From positions 62,001 to 126,000 of the forward strand of contig JAVHLB010000007.1 in assembly GCA_031082425.1 (NCBI GenBank): a DNA stretch of 64,000 nucleotides, given 5' to 3'. The notes beneath the pieces were generated by a model. It was not told the origin of the DNA. It searched no databases and saw only the letters and a program-made list of their open reading frames with translations. Positions 56,492 through 64,000 of this stretch are shown one piece after another; the stretch's first letter is position 1; every line of letters begins with the position of its first letter. This DNA comes from Candidatus Edwardsbacteria bacterium (lineage in GTDB: Bacteria; Edwardsbacteria; AC1; EtOH8). The translations under genes and the position numbers were made by a program.

Positions 56492-57760
56492 TCAAGCTTT
56501 TTTTATCGTTCGGATGATAATTTTTGCCGCCTTTTCCGAGGCCCCCCGTTTCTCCTCCACCATCTTCATGGCCCGGCCGCCAATATGGCCGATCGATCCA
56601 CGGTCGGAGGATAATTTTTCCAGGATCCCTTTCAGCTCCCCGGCATCGGATACCTGCAGGGCCCCTTGGGCCGCCAGCAGGCTTTGGGCGCTCTCCCGGG
56701 CGTTGGACATGTGGGGTCCGAATATCACCGGCAGGCCCAGGGCCGCCGGCTCCAGCGGGTTGTGCCCGCCCACCGGCACCAGGCTGCCCCCGACGAAGGC
56801 GATATCGCCGGCGGCGTAGGCGTCTATCAATTCGCCCATGCTGTCCAGCAGCAGGACCGCCCTTGACCTTTCCGATCCGCTGATCTTGCTGCGTTGGGAA
56901 AACGGTACGTTCTTATGGGACAGTATCTGTTCCACCGCCGAAAACCTTTCCGGGTGCCGGGGGGCCATTATCAGCTTCATCCCGCCGGACAGCCCGGCCC
57001 AGGCATTCAGGATGATCTCCTCCTCGCCCTCCCGGGTGCTGCCCGCCACCAGTATCAGATCCTGCGGTGAAAATCCCAGGTCCGCCCTGAGTTTCATTTT
57101 TTGTTCCCGGCTGACCGGCCGCCGGATGGTGTCGTACTTGATGTTCCCGGCATTGATTATCTTGGCCGGAGCAACCCCCAATGACCGGTATCTTTCCGCA
57201 TCCTCCGGGCTCTGGCAGGCAATGCATTCCACCCGGTTCAGCAGGGGCCGGAACAGGAATCCGAAGAAACGGTACCAGGGCAGCGACCGGTCCGACAGCC
57301 GGGCGTTGACGATGAACACCGGTATCCTCCGGGCATTGCAAAGCCACATCAGGTTGGGCCACAGTTCGGTCTCCATCAGCACCAGGGCCGAGGGTTTTAT
57401 CCTGCCCAGCGACAGGGCGATCGAAAACAGAAAATCCAACGGCAGGAAGAAAGTGGCCGATCCCGGATTGATCCTGGCCGCCCGGGCCTGCCCGGTCTGG
57501 GTCATGGTGGAGATGACCGTTCTATATTCCGGAGCCTCTCCACCCAAGGCTTCGATCAGGGGCGGGATCAGGGCCGCCTCGCCCATGGAGGAAGCATGGA
57601 GCCAGATGGGATTCCCCTGAGCCTTGGGGACCAGCCCGCATCTCTGGCGCCACTTCTTATTGCCCGAAAAGGCGCCGGCCAACAGCAAATATGGCCAACC
57701 CAAAAGGAAGGCCATGGTCAAAACGATATTATATAAAATGATCCCCAGCAAAAGATCCAT
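56492..57760 (-). CDS. waaA: 3-deoxy-D-manno-octulosonic acid (Kdo) transferase
   Basis: 422 residues. N-terminal membrane anchor (about 5-28), then the GT30 fold with IWLHASSMGEAALIPPLIEAL (about 52-72), including the catalytic Glu, and the C-terminal FVGGSLVPVGGHNPLEPAALGLPVIFGP block (about 325-352). It adds Kdo to lipid IVA at the inner membrane. Its ATG overlaps the hldE stop by one base (TAATG), so the two LPS core genes are coupled. Confidence 0.96.
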   Translation of the reverse strand: MDLLLGIILYNIVLTMAFLLGWPYLLLAGAFSGNKKWRQRCGLVPKAQGNPIWLHASSMGEAALIPPLIEALGGEAPEYRTVISTMTQTGQARAARINPGSATFFLPLDFLFSIALSLGRIKPSALVLMETELWPNLMWLCNARRIPVFIVNARLSDRSLPWYRFFGFLFRPLLNRVECIACQSPEDAERYRSLGVAPAKIINAGNIKYDTIRRPVSREQKMKLRADLGFSPQDLILVAGSTREGEEEIILNAWAGLSGGMKLIMAPRHPERFSAVEQILSHKNVPFSQRSKISGSERSRAVLLLDSMGELIDAYAAGDIAFVGGSLVPVGGHNPLEPAALGLPVIFGPHMSNARESAQSLLAAQGALQVSDAGELKGILEKLSSDRGSIGHIGGRAMKMVEEKRGASEKAAKIIIRTIKKA

Positions 57761-58752
57761 TACCAGTTTTTCAACGCCTCCTTAAGTTCATTCACCGAGA
57801 CCGCGGCCACTCCGAATTTGGAGACCTCCACCCCGGCCGCATGGTTGGCCAGGACCGCCGCCTCCAGAAAACTGGCTCCGGCCGCCAGGGCCAGGGTCAG
57901 CACCGCGATCACCGTGTCCCCGGCCCCGGAGACATCGTAGACCTCCTTGGCCATGGTGGGTATGTGTTCTGACTTGTTCCCGGCGGTCACCAGATACATC
58001 CCCCGGTCGCCGGCGGTGATCAGCACCGCCCTGGTCTTGAGCCCGGCCATCAGTTTTTTGCCGGCCTTCAGCATGTCCTGGGGCCCGGCTATCTTCATCC
58101 CCAGGGCCCGTTCGGTCTCCAGCACATTGGGCTTGAACAGGGTCACCCCCTTGAAATCCAGGAAATGATTGAATTTGGGATCCACCGTGACGATCTTTTT
58201 ATGCCTGCGGCACAGCTCCAGAGCGGCTTTGAGCACCCTGTCGGTGATCAGCCCCTTGTTGTAATCCTCGATCAGCACCGCATCGGCCGCGGGGACAAGT
58301 TTTTTCAGCCGGGCGATGACCCTGGCCTCCGAGGCCGGCGACAGGTCCTGGCGATGCTCCCGGTCCACCCGCACCACCTGCTGGTGATGGGCCACTATCC
58401 TAGTCTTGATGGTGGTGTGGCGGGAGGGATCCTCCACCAATCCGCTTTTTGATATTTTCCTTTTCTGAAACTCTTTCAAGATGGTCTGGCGGGGACGGTC
58501 CCGGCCGATCACCCCCACCGGAACCACCTTGGCCCCCAGGCTGGCGATGTTCCAGGCCACGTTGGCCGCGCCGCCCAGCAGGTATTTCTCCTCGCTGACC
58601 TCCACCACCGGCACCGGGGCCTCCGGCGATATCCGGCTGACCTGTCCGAACAGGTATTCGTCCAGCATCAGGTCGCCCAGCACCAGGATGGTTTTATGCC
58701 TGAAGCTGTTGATCAGGGCGTCGGATCGCTTTTTATCCAGTTTGAGCTGCAT
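57760..58752 (-). CDS. hldE: D-glycero-beta-D-manno-heptose-7-phosphate kinase (HldE N-terminal domain type)
   Basis: 330 residues, PfkB fold only: LGDLMLDEYLFGQVSRISPEAP near 26-47, AANVAWNIASLG near 62, and the catalytic VSGAGDTVIAVLTLALA (about 270-286). The length equals the kinase half of HldE (RfaE1) with no nucleotidyltransferase domain, so the adenylyl step must be encoded elsewhere. It supplies heptose for the LPS core. A consensus promoter lies 45 bp upstream; waaA follows with a one-base overlap. Confidence 0.93.
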   Translation of the reverse strand: MQLKLDKKRSDALINSFRHKTILVLGDLMLDEYLFGQVSRISPEAPVPVVEVSEEKYLLGGAANVAWNIASLGAKVVPVGVIGRDRPRQTILKEFQKRKISKSGLVEDPSRHTTIKTRIVAHHQQVVRVDREHRQDLSPASEARVIARLKKLVPAADAVLIEDYNKGLITDRVLKAALELCRRHKKIVTVDPKFNHFLDFKGVTLFKPNVLETERALGMKIAGPQDMLKAGKKLMAGLKTRAVLITAGDRGMYLVTAGNKSEHIPTMAKEVYDVSGAGDTVIAVLTLALAAGASFLEAAVLANHAAGVEVSKFGVAAVSVNELKEALKNW

Positions 58753-58796
58753 GGTTGGTCTATATCAATTATCCAGTGTTTATCGTAAGTGTCACT

Positions 58797-58825
58797 ATCT
58801 TAAAACACTTGGCGGATAATGTCAA
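58797..58825 (-). promoter_or_regulatory. Promoter of hldE-waaA
   Basis: On the minus strand: TTGACA (58825-58820), 17 bp, TAAGAT (58802-58797). Confidence 0.75.
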
Positions 58826-58871
58826 TGATAATTTTTGCAGACCATTGGTAAATGATCAATAACTTAAAATC

Positions 58872-58899
58872 AAAGAGGCGGCTTTCCCACCGCCTCTTT
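58872..58899 (-). terminator. Terminator for the T9SS-sorted protein gene
   Basis: AAAGAGGCGG (58872-58881) / CCGCCTCTTT (58890-58899) with an 8-nt loop; T-rich on the minus-strand exit. Confidence 0.8.
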
Positions 58900-58917
58900 A
58901 AAATAAAATTGGTACCC

Positions 58918-59599
58918 TTACTTTATCACCATCATTTTCTTGGCCGCATTATGTTCACCCGCTTTCAGCCGATAAAAATATACGCCGGAACTAACTTCAT
59001 TGCCCACATTGTCCCTGCCGTTCCAGGATATTTTATGCCGCCCGGCATTTTTATATGAATTCACCAATGTTCTTACCCTCTGCCCCAGCATATTGTATAC
59101 GGCCAACTCAACAAAAGCCGGCTTGGCCAATGAAAACTCAACTTCGGTTCTTCCCTTGGAAGGATTGGGGAAAATATTCATGAACAGTTTAACGGGCCTA
59201 TTCTCTTCCACAGGTTCTCCCGTCACCCCGCCCGGGATACCATTTGCATTCACTCTTTGGGCGTAAACGTTATTAAAAACGATCATATTAGGGTCACCGT
59301 ACCATGTTGCAATAGCTCCACCGGCTAAGTCACCAATCACTTGCTGGTAATCATTAGTATTCATTGTAGTACAAACAGGCACGCCGGTAGTTTCCCATAA
59401 AACAACTCCGCTTGAATCTACCCGCTGGGCATATAGATGGGTGCTGTAGTTCCAGATTGCCACAACACCACCATATCCATCTTTGTCGGCATCATTTTCA
59501 CCGCCACTGGGAAGCGTTTCATGTAATGGAACACCCAAACCCCAGCATATATTACCTAAGGAATCAATACGATTTACAGAATCACCAGTACTACCAATG
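58918..59599 (-). CDS. 3' part of a T9SS-sorted repeat protein, separated by frameshift at a G9 tract
   Basis: From the stop at 58918 the frame is open back to the homopolymer at 59600-59608 and no ATG with a ribosome site lies at its start, so it is the tail of the gene beginning at 60728. It holds the last two AQR(V/I)(D/N).SG repeats, then a Thr/Val linker and a type A C-terminal sorting domain (about the last 75 residues: NIFPNPSKGRTEVEFSLA, MLGQRVRTLV, SGVYFYRLKAG, and a final KMMVIK). That domain sends the protein through a type IX secretion system to the cell surface in Bacteroidetes-type organisms. Confidence 0.75.
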
Positions 59600-60728
59600 C
59601 CCCCCCCCTATTATCAATATTTATCTTACCATAGTTACCAATAACAACGCCAGTATCAGACCATTGCATTGTTCTGTTACTATCAATACTTTGCATATAT
59701 GTTTTCATAACAGTGTAATCGAACCAATTAATTAATGCTTTCCCATTATTATCTGTAATGGGTTTGTATGATTTTTGATTTCCTGACTTTGAACAAAATA
59801 ATTCGCCATTTATCTGCCATTTAATACCTCCTTGTGCATTTATATATTGACCGTATGCGTTCATTTCATTACTGCCATTTCTATAATCATCCCACCACGT
59901 AATTATCGCACCACCCAGGTTATTGCTACAAATCCAGGGCCAAAACTGTATGCTGTCCGCTGTGCATACAGGCACGCCGTCTATTGCCCATGCGGGGTTG
60001 CCTGCGCTGTCTATTCTTTGGGCGTATATATTATCGCTGGTAGTGGCCTGGTCCCTGCCATCAACATACGCTATAATAGCACCGCCAAGCCCGTCACTGC
60101 ATAGGTCAACATACCCGCTCATCTGGTTGCATACCAACACCCCGTTCTCGGGCCATACCCTGTTACCCAGACTGTCTATTCGTTGAGCAAATACCCTGGT
60201 ATAACCCAAACCTCCGCGGGTGTCTTCCCAGGCTACTATCGCCCCGCCATAACCATCGGCCACTATTTCGGGATAACTGGCATAACTGCTCGATAAGCTA
60301 CACACCGGAACGCCCTGGCTTGGCCACACAAAATTACCGCCCGAGTCCACCCGCTGGGCGTAGATATCGTCGTCCAAGTTCACCTGATCCCGATAACATT
60401 CCGTCCAGCAGATAATGGCTCCGCTATTTCCATCGCTTACGATCTTGGGCAGGGCCGAAGGCGCGGTATCGCACACCGCTATCCCGTTGGGCTGCCAGCC
60501 CGGTGCTTTGGACCCCACCCTTTTCCCCTCCCCCTTCGTTTCAAAACGTGGGGTCATTCTCAGGGCAGGCTCTCGAGGGGAGGGGTAGGGAGAGGTCGGG
60601 GTTAGGTCGGGCTTGGGCCGGGAATCACCCTCCCGCTGTTCAAATTCGAACAAACGGCGACCAGGCTGGGCGTAGGTTCCCGACCAAAACAGTGACAGCA
60701 ATATTAAACATAATATATGTTTTTTCAT
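59574..60728 (-). CDS. 5' part of a T9SS-sorted repeat protein (surface protein)
   Basis: 384 residues from ATG 60728 (a TTG six bases earlier also opens the frame). Signal peptide to about residue 20 (SGTYAQ). Then about six repeats of 50-55 residues with the pattern DG.GGAI..W.D.R......(I/V).AQR(I/V)DS.GN..W...GVPVC, resembling a propeller-type surface protein. Just after the signal peptide a GC-rich dispersed repeat is inserted in frame (about 60522-60620). The frame ends early at 59574, 9 residues past the G9 tract, and continues in another frame downstream. Confidence 0.75.
   Translation of the reverse strand: MKKHILCLILLSLFWSGTYAQPGRRLFEFEQREGDSRPKPDLTPTSPYPSPREPALRMTPRFETKGEGKRVGSKAPGWQPNGIAVCDTAPSALPKIVSDGNSGAIICWTECYRDQVNLDDDIYAQRVDSGGNFVWPSQGVPVCSLSSSYASYPEIVADGYGGAIVAWEDTRGGLGYTRVFAQRIDSLGNRVWPENGVLVCNQMSGYVDLCSDGLGGAIIAYVDGRDQATTSDNIYAQRIDSAGNPAWAIDGVPVCTADSIQFWPWICSNNLGGAIITWWDDYRNGSNEMNAYGQYINAQGGIKWQINGELFCSKSGNQKSYKPITDNNGKALINWFDYTVMKTYMQSIDSNRTMQWSDTGVVIGNYGKINIDNRGGALVVLVIL
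59600..59608 (-). repeat. G9 homopolymer tract at the frameshift
   Basis: Nine C on the plus strand, G9 in the coding strand. With nine G the frame runs into a stop at 59574. Gaining one G or losing two would join the repeat region to the sorting domain. Such tracts are classic slipped-strand phase-variation sites but are also error-prone in sequencing and assembly. Confidence 0.85.
60522..60620 (-). repeat. GC-rich dispersed repeat inserted in frame within a coding region
   Basis: The coding strand reads PKPDLTPTSPYPSPREPALR and then FETKGEGKRVG, the translation of a TCTCCC/GGGAGGGG type intergenic repeat (related to 50941-50998, 53164-53248). It sits between the signal peptide and the first propeller repeat and keeps the frame open. 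Confidence 0.65.
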
Positions 60729-60758
60729 GGTCAATTATCTCACTATTTATTGATGTAT

Positions 60759-60788
60759 ACTATAGTTTATACGATACATTTTTGTCAA
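60759..60788 (-). promoter_or_regulatory. Promoter of the T9SS-sorted protein gene
   Basis: Minus strand: TTGACA (60788-60783), 18 bp, TATAGT (60764-60759), 31 bp before the ATG at 60728. Confidence 0.65.
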
Positions 60789-60822
60789 GGACATATTACA
60801 TATTTTTTACCTTGCTTTTCCC

Positions 60823-60851
60823 TTGCGCAAACGGTTGCGGTATGTTATATT
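60823..60851 (+). promoter_or_regulatory. Candidate promoter of phoH
   Basis: TTGCGC (60823-60828), 17 bp, TATATT (60846-60851). It would give a leader of about 130 nt with GC-rich inverted repeats (GCCGG/CCGGC near 60857-60871). Confidence 0.5.
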
Positions 60852-60988
60852 AATTAGCCGGAAAGGCCGGCGGGATAGCGATGTTTTGAGCAGCGGAGAT
60901 ACCTGCCGGTTGCTGTCCGGGATGTCCGGTCCAAAGCGGGGCAATGTGCTATCGAAGGCAACCATTCATAAATGCAGAACATACGAGC

Positions 60989-61990
60989 ATGACCAGAGAA
61001 ACATCGGAAATAACCGAGCGCATCTCCCTGGCGGGGATAGACGCCGCCAACCTGCTGGGGGCCGGCGACGCCAACCTGAAGCTGATCCAGCATTCCTTCA
61101 GATCCAGGCTTACCGCCCGGGGCGACGAGGTCATCATCACCGGCCAGCCCCGGGAGCTGGAGATGCTGACCAGCTTGATCCTGCGTTTGCGGGAGAAGGT
61201 GGAATCGGGCGCGGTGCTCACCGAGCGGGACATCGGCTATGCCATAGACGACCTCCGGCAGCAGCCGGCCGCCGGTCCCTCCCGGGAGAGGCCGGCCGGG
61301 CTCTCGGCCCTGAAAAAACTGATCAAGGCCAAATCGCCGGGACAGGAAAGCTATCTGGAGGCCATGCAGGGCAGCGACCTGGTGATCGCCATCGGCCCGG
61401 CCGGCACCGGCAAGACCTATCTGGCGGTGGCCGCCGCGGTGGCGGCCCTCAACGAGCGGCAGGTGGAGCGGGTGGTCCTGTGCCGACCGGCGGTGGAGGC
61501 CGGCGAATCGCTGGGCTTCCTGCCGGGCGACCTCAAGGAGAAGATCGACCCCTACATGCGGCCGCTGTACGACGCCCTGTACGACATGATGTCCCCGGAG
61601 AAGGTCAACCGCTTTCTGGCCAACGATATCATCGAGATCGTGCCCCTGGCCTACATGCGGGGCCGGACCCTGAACAACTCCTTCGTGATCCTGGACGAGG
61701 CCCAGAACGCCACCAAGACCCAGATGAAGATGTTCCTGACCCGGCTGGGCTTCAACTCCCGGGCCGTCATCACCGGGGACATCACCCAGATAGACCTGGC
61801 CCGCAGCGACAGCTCCGGGCTGATCGAGGCCCGCAACATCCTGCAGGGGGTGGAGGGCATCAGCTTCGCCACCCTGGGAGAGCGGGACGTGGTGCGGCAC
61901 CGGCTGGTGCATCATATCATCCAGGCCTACCAGAACCATTCCGGCAACGGGCCGACCGATCCCGGGGCCCAAGGAGGCCCGGCCGACTGA
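60989..61990 (+). CDS. phoH: PhoH-family ATPase
   Basis: 333 residues from ATG 60989. An N-terminal KH-like region (about 5-85) precedes the P-loop domain: Walker A GPAGTGKT (about 137-144), CRPAVEAGESLGFLPGDLKEK (split by the strand), Walker B FVILDEAQN (about 230) and VITGDITQIDL. PhoH proteins bind RNA and ATP and neighbour ybeY in many genomes. It is followed after 7 bp by pgpH, the common phoH-pgpH-ybeY order, so ybeY may lie just beyond the window. Confidence 0.95.
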   Translation: MTRETSEITERISLAGIDAANLLGAGDANLKLIQHSFRSRLTARGDEVIITGQPRELEMLTSLILRLREKVESGAVLTERDIGYAIDDLRQQPAAGPSRERPAGLSALKKLIKAKSPGQESYLEAMQGSDLVIAIGPAGTGKTYLAVAAAVAALNERQVERVVLCRPAVEAGESLGFLPGDLKEKIDPYMRPLYDALYDMMSPEKVNRFLANDIIEIVPLAYMRGRTLNNSFVILDEAQNATKTQMKMFLTRLGFNSRAVITGDITQIDLARSDSSGLIEARNILQGVEGISFATLGERDVVRHRLVHHIIQAYQNHSGNGPTDPGAQGGPAD

Positions 61991-61997
61991 CCGGATT

Positions 61998-64000
61998 ATG
62001 CTCAAGACATCATTAATGAAAATAACAACTCTGGCCAGGAACCTGTGGCCCCTGAACCCCCAATCCAGAAAATTCCAGCTCTTCTGGATAAAACGGGTGG
62101 CCCTGGCCGGCATCCTGCTGCTGGTGATCGCCAACCTGTTCTCCCCGGCCCGCAACGACGAGATCAAGCTCAAGGTCGGGGCCACCTCCCCGCGGGACAT
62201 CCAGGCCCCGTTCGATTTCCAGCTGGTAAAGGATCCCGCCCTGCTCCAGGCCCAGCAGGACAGCGCTGCCTCCCAGGTGCTGGCCATCGTCTACCGCAAC
62301 CCCGAGTTCGACCGGAAACTATACAGCGATGTGGAGCTTTTCCTGATCAACCTTTCCAATCTCCGCCAGGAGGACGAATATCTATCCACTAAATTGGCCT
62401 CCATTCAGTCCTGGAAGCTGAACCTGAGCCGCGGCACCGCCGATCTGCTGCTGACCGTGCCCGGCCTGTACTCCTTTCAGCAGGGGCTCAAGGACATGGC
62501 CCATTCCCTGCTGGAGCCGGGGGTGCTGCCCTTAAGCGACGGCCAGGCCAAAATGCTGGGACCCGAAGTGGTGCTGCGGCAGGGACACGACCTGCAGAGG
62601 GTCCCGACCTCCCGGCTGTTCACCATGGAATCCCTGCCCCTGCTGATCAAGGCCAAGAGCCAGGCGGCCTTCCCCAGTTCCGAGCCCATGGCCAAGGCCC
62701 TGGCCGAGGTGGCGGCAAAACTGCTGGTGCCCAATTTGACGGTGGACACCAGCGAGGTGGGATCGGCCCGGGCCCGGGCCCGGGAATCGGTCTCCCCATA
62801 CACCGGCCAGGTGAGCAAGGGGGAAAAGATAGTTTCCGCCTACCAGAGGGTGGACCAGACAACGGCCCAGAAACTCCATTCGCTGCAGCTCAGGCTGGAT
62901 GAGATCACCACCGTCTCCCGGCGCAGCGGCTGGAACTATGTGCTGACCCTGCTTTCCCGGCTGCTGGCCCTGGGCTTCTTCCTGGGCATCCTGACCTTCT
63001 ATCTGATAAACTTCCGCCCGGAAGTTTTTCGCAACTTTCACTCGCTGATGATCCTGGCCAGCATCATTCTGCTGAGCGTATTGTCCGGCTGGCTGGTGCT
63101 GTCCCGCCCCGATTTCCCGCCCTACCTGCTCCCGGCGGCCCTGGGACCGATGCTTACCAGCCTGCTGTTCGACATTCCGCTGGGGGCGGTGATGGCCGTC
63201 ACCGCCAGCCTGCTGTTCGGGGTGGTCACCGAACTGAGCCTGCCCATCACGGTGGTGGCCCTGGCCTCCGGCTCGGTGGCCTCCTTCCTGGTCAAGGGCC
63301 TGCGCAGCCGCTTCCAGTTCATCATCACCAGTTTCTTTGCCATCACCCTGGCCAGCGGCCTGGCCATCGCCGCCATGGAATACCTGAAGCTGTCGCCCTT
63401 CCAGCAGATCCAGCGCTCCCTGCTGATGGCCCCGGCCAGCGCCTTTCTGTCGATCGTGCTGACCCTGCTGCTGCTGCCGGTGCTGGAGGCGGTCTTCAAC
63501 ACCACCACCGATTACAGCCTGCTGGAGATGGCCGACCCCGACCAGCCCCTTTTAAAGCGCCTGTCCATCGAGGCCACCGGGACCTTCCAGCACAGCCTGC
63601 TGGTGGGCAACCTGGCCGAGGTGGGGGCCAAGGCCATCGGGGCCAACAGCCTTCAGGCCCGGATCATGGGCTATTACCACGATATCGGAAAACTGGCCAA
63701 GCCGGACTATTTCATCGAGAACCAGGGCGGGGCGGCCAACCGCCACGACAGCCTGGCCCCCAAGATGAGCTTTCTGGTGGTGGCCTCCCATGTCAAGGAG
63801 GGGATGGAGCTGGCCCGCAAGCACCGGCTGCCGCAGATCATCCAGGATGCCATCGCCCAGCACCACGGCACCACCCTGGCCAAGTATTTCTACCACAAGG
63901 CCAATCTTTCCTCCGAGGGCAAATTGCTGGAGGGGGATTTCCGATATCCGGGACCCAAGCCCCAGTCCAAGGAGATCGGCCTGGTGATGCTGGCCGACGT
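61998..64000 (+). CDS. pgpH: 7TM-HD c-di-AMP phosphodiesterase (PgpH/YqfF type), C-terminus cut by window edge
   Basis: At least 667 residues, open to the edge. N-terminal span (about 32-50), an extracellular helical domain (about 60-300), about seven spans (about 310-500), then the HD phosphohydrolase domain beginning near 525: FQHSLLVGNLAEVGAKAIGA, YYHDIGKLAKPDYFIENQ and IAQHHGTTLAKYFYHKA (each with the metal-binding His/Asp). The family hydrolyses c-di-AMP. The start at 61998 has no clear ribosome site; an in-frame ATG at 62016 is an alternative. It follows phoH by 7 bp. Confidence 0.92.
   Translation, partial: MLKTSLMKITTLARNLWPLNPQSRKFQLFWIKRVALAGILLLVIANLFSPARNDEIKLKVGATSPRDIQAPFDFQLVKDPALLQAQQDSAASQVLAIVYRNPEFDRKLYSDVELFLINLSNLRQEDEYLSTKLASIQSWKLNLSRGTADLLLTVPGLYSFQQGLKDMAHSLLEPGVLPLSDGQAKMLGPEVVLRQGHDLQRVPTSRLFTMESLPLLIKAKSQAAFPSSEPMAKALAEVAAKLLVPNLTVDTSEVGSARARARESVSPYTGQVSKGEKIVSAYQRVDQTTAQKLHSLQLRLDEITTVSRRSGWNYVLTLLSRLLALGFFLGILTFYLINFRPEVFRNFHSLMILASIILLSVLSGWLVLSRPDFPPYLLPAALGPMLTSLLFDIPLGAVMAVTASLLFGVVTELSLPITVVALASGSVASFLVKGLRSRFQFIITSFFAITLASGLAIAAMEYLKLSPFQQIQRSLLMAPASAFLSIVLTLLLLPVLEAVFNTTTDYSLLEMADPDQPLLKRLSIEATGTFQHSLLVGNLAEVGAKAIGANSLQARIMGYYHDIGKLAKPDYFIENQGGAANRHDSLAPKMSFLVVASHVKEGMELARKHRLPQIIQDAIAQHHGTTLAKYFYHKANLSSEGKLLEGDFRYPGPKPQSKEIGLVMLAD

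Noticed and set aside
60854..62287. A 477-codon open frame on the minus strand
   Set aside because: It lies antisense to phoH and pgpH, has no family features and high Gly/Arg/His content typical of a shadow frame in GC-rich coding DNA.

Overview
The window reads as a stretch of chromosome from an anaerobic or microaerophilic, Gram-negative-type bacterium of moderately high GC. Lipid A and inner-core LPS genes (lpxK, waaA, hldE), several lipoproteins, a lipocalin, outer-membrane-barrel-like proteins and type IX-style C-terminal sorting domains point to a two-membrane cell, most likely in or near the Bacteroidetes/FCB superphylum (a candidate-phylum genome is plausible; this is inference, since there is no rRNA in the window). 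Desulfoferrodoxin, rubrerythrin, HemW, formate-THF ligase and lactate permease fit an anaerobe that must survive oxygen exposure.

Layout. 1-4251 (minus): a signalling cluster (7TM protein, PAS-PAS-GGDEF-degenerate HD-GYP, periplasmic-binding-domain/PAS sensor cut by the window edge) and a small conserved protein. 4452-11275 (plus): an ECF sigma factor and a zinc-type anti-sigma followed by a long redox island: trxA, DUF2892, FmdB, a two-domain disulfide oxidoreductase, ferredoxin, trxB, desulfoferrodoxin, rubrerythrin, OsmC, DUF6132, thioredoxin-like lipoprotein, a CXXC mini-protein and a 1-Cys peroxiredoxin. 11345-15413: a TetR gene with twin operators, an exported protein, a large CBM9/DUF5916 outer-membrane protein and an isochorismatase-like hydrolase. 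15423-22217: two lipoproteins, nitrilase plus lactate permease (minus), nitroreductase, a dispersed hairpin-capped repeat and a NapH-like ferredoxin. 22334-28447: RhlE-like helicase, hemW (minus), tRNA-Leu with a decayed 3' copy, and two PilT-type ATPases. 28520-42404: SPASM radical SAM enzyme, TPR protein, tex, yjbQ, lipocalin, a GIN-domain protein, a very large GH13 protein overlapping fhs, a DUF4097-like protein and an inositol monophosphatase. 42718-50571: TauE/SafE, a zincin, a 30-residue membrane peptide, then a second ECF sigma/anti-sigma set with a bactofilin-like protein, two PspC proteins and an M16 protease pair. 50650-64000: a truncated T9SS gene abutting the second copy of the hairpin-capped repeat, a TPR/coiled-coil pair, nadA-lpxK, a HAMP sensor with a DUF8082-like partner, waaA-hldE, a T9SS-sorted protein split at a G9 tract, phoH and pgpH (cut by the right edge).

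The most notable reading is a SigR/RsrA-like thiol-oxidation circuit. The first anti-sigma carries Cys13, Cys33, His39, Cys43 and Cys46 with the spacing of the redox-sensing ZAS anti-sigma RsrA. The same bipartite promoter (TTGAATCCTTT, 12 bp, CATCTAAAT) occurs in this window before the sigma gene and before trxA. So the sigma factor probably drives itself and the thioredoxin/peroxide/superoxide island behind it. Other notable structures are a dispersed ~395-bp element capped by two hairpins, a tRNA-Leu 3' fragment split by an insert made of exactly two hairpins, a palindromic operator on a probably leaderless sigma-factor promoter, and a G9 tract that may switch a surface protein.
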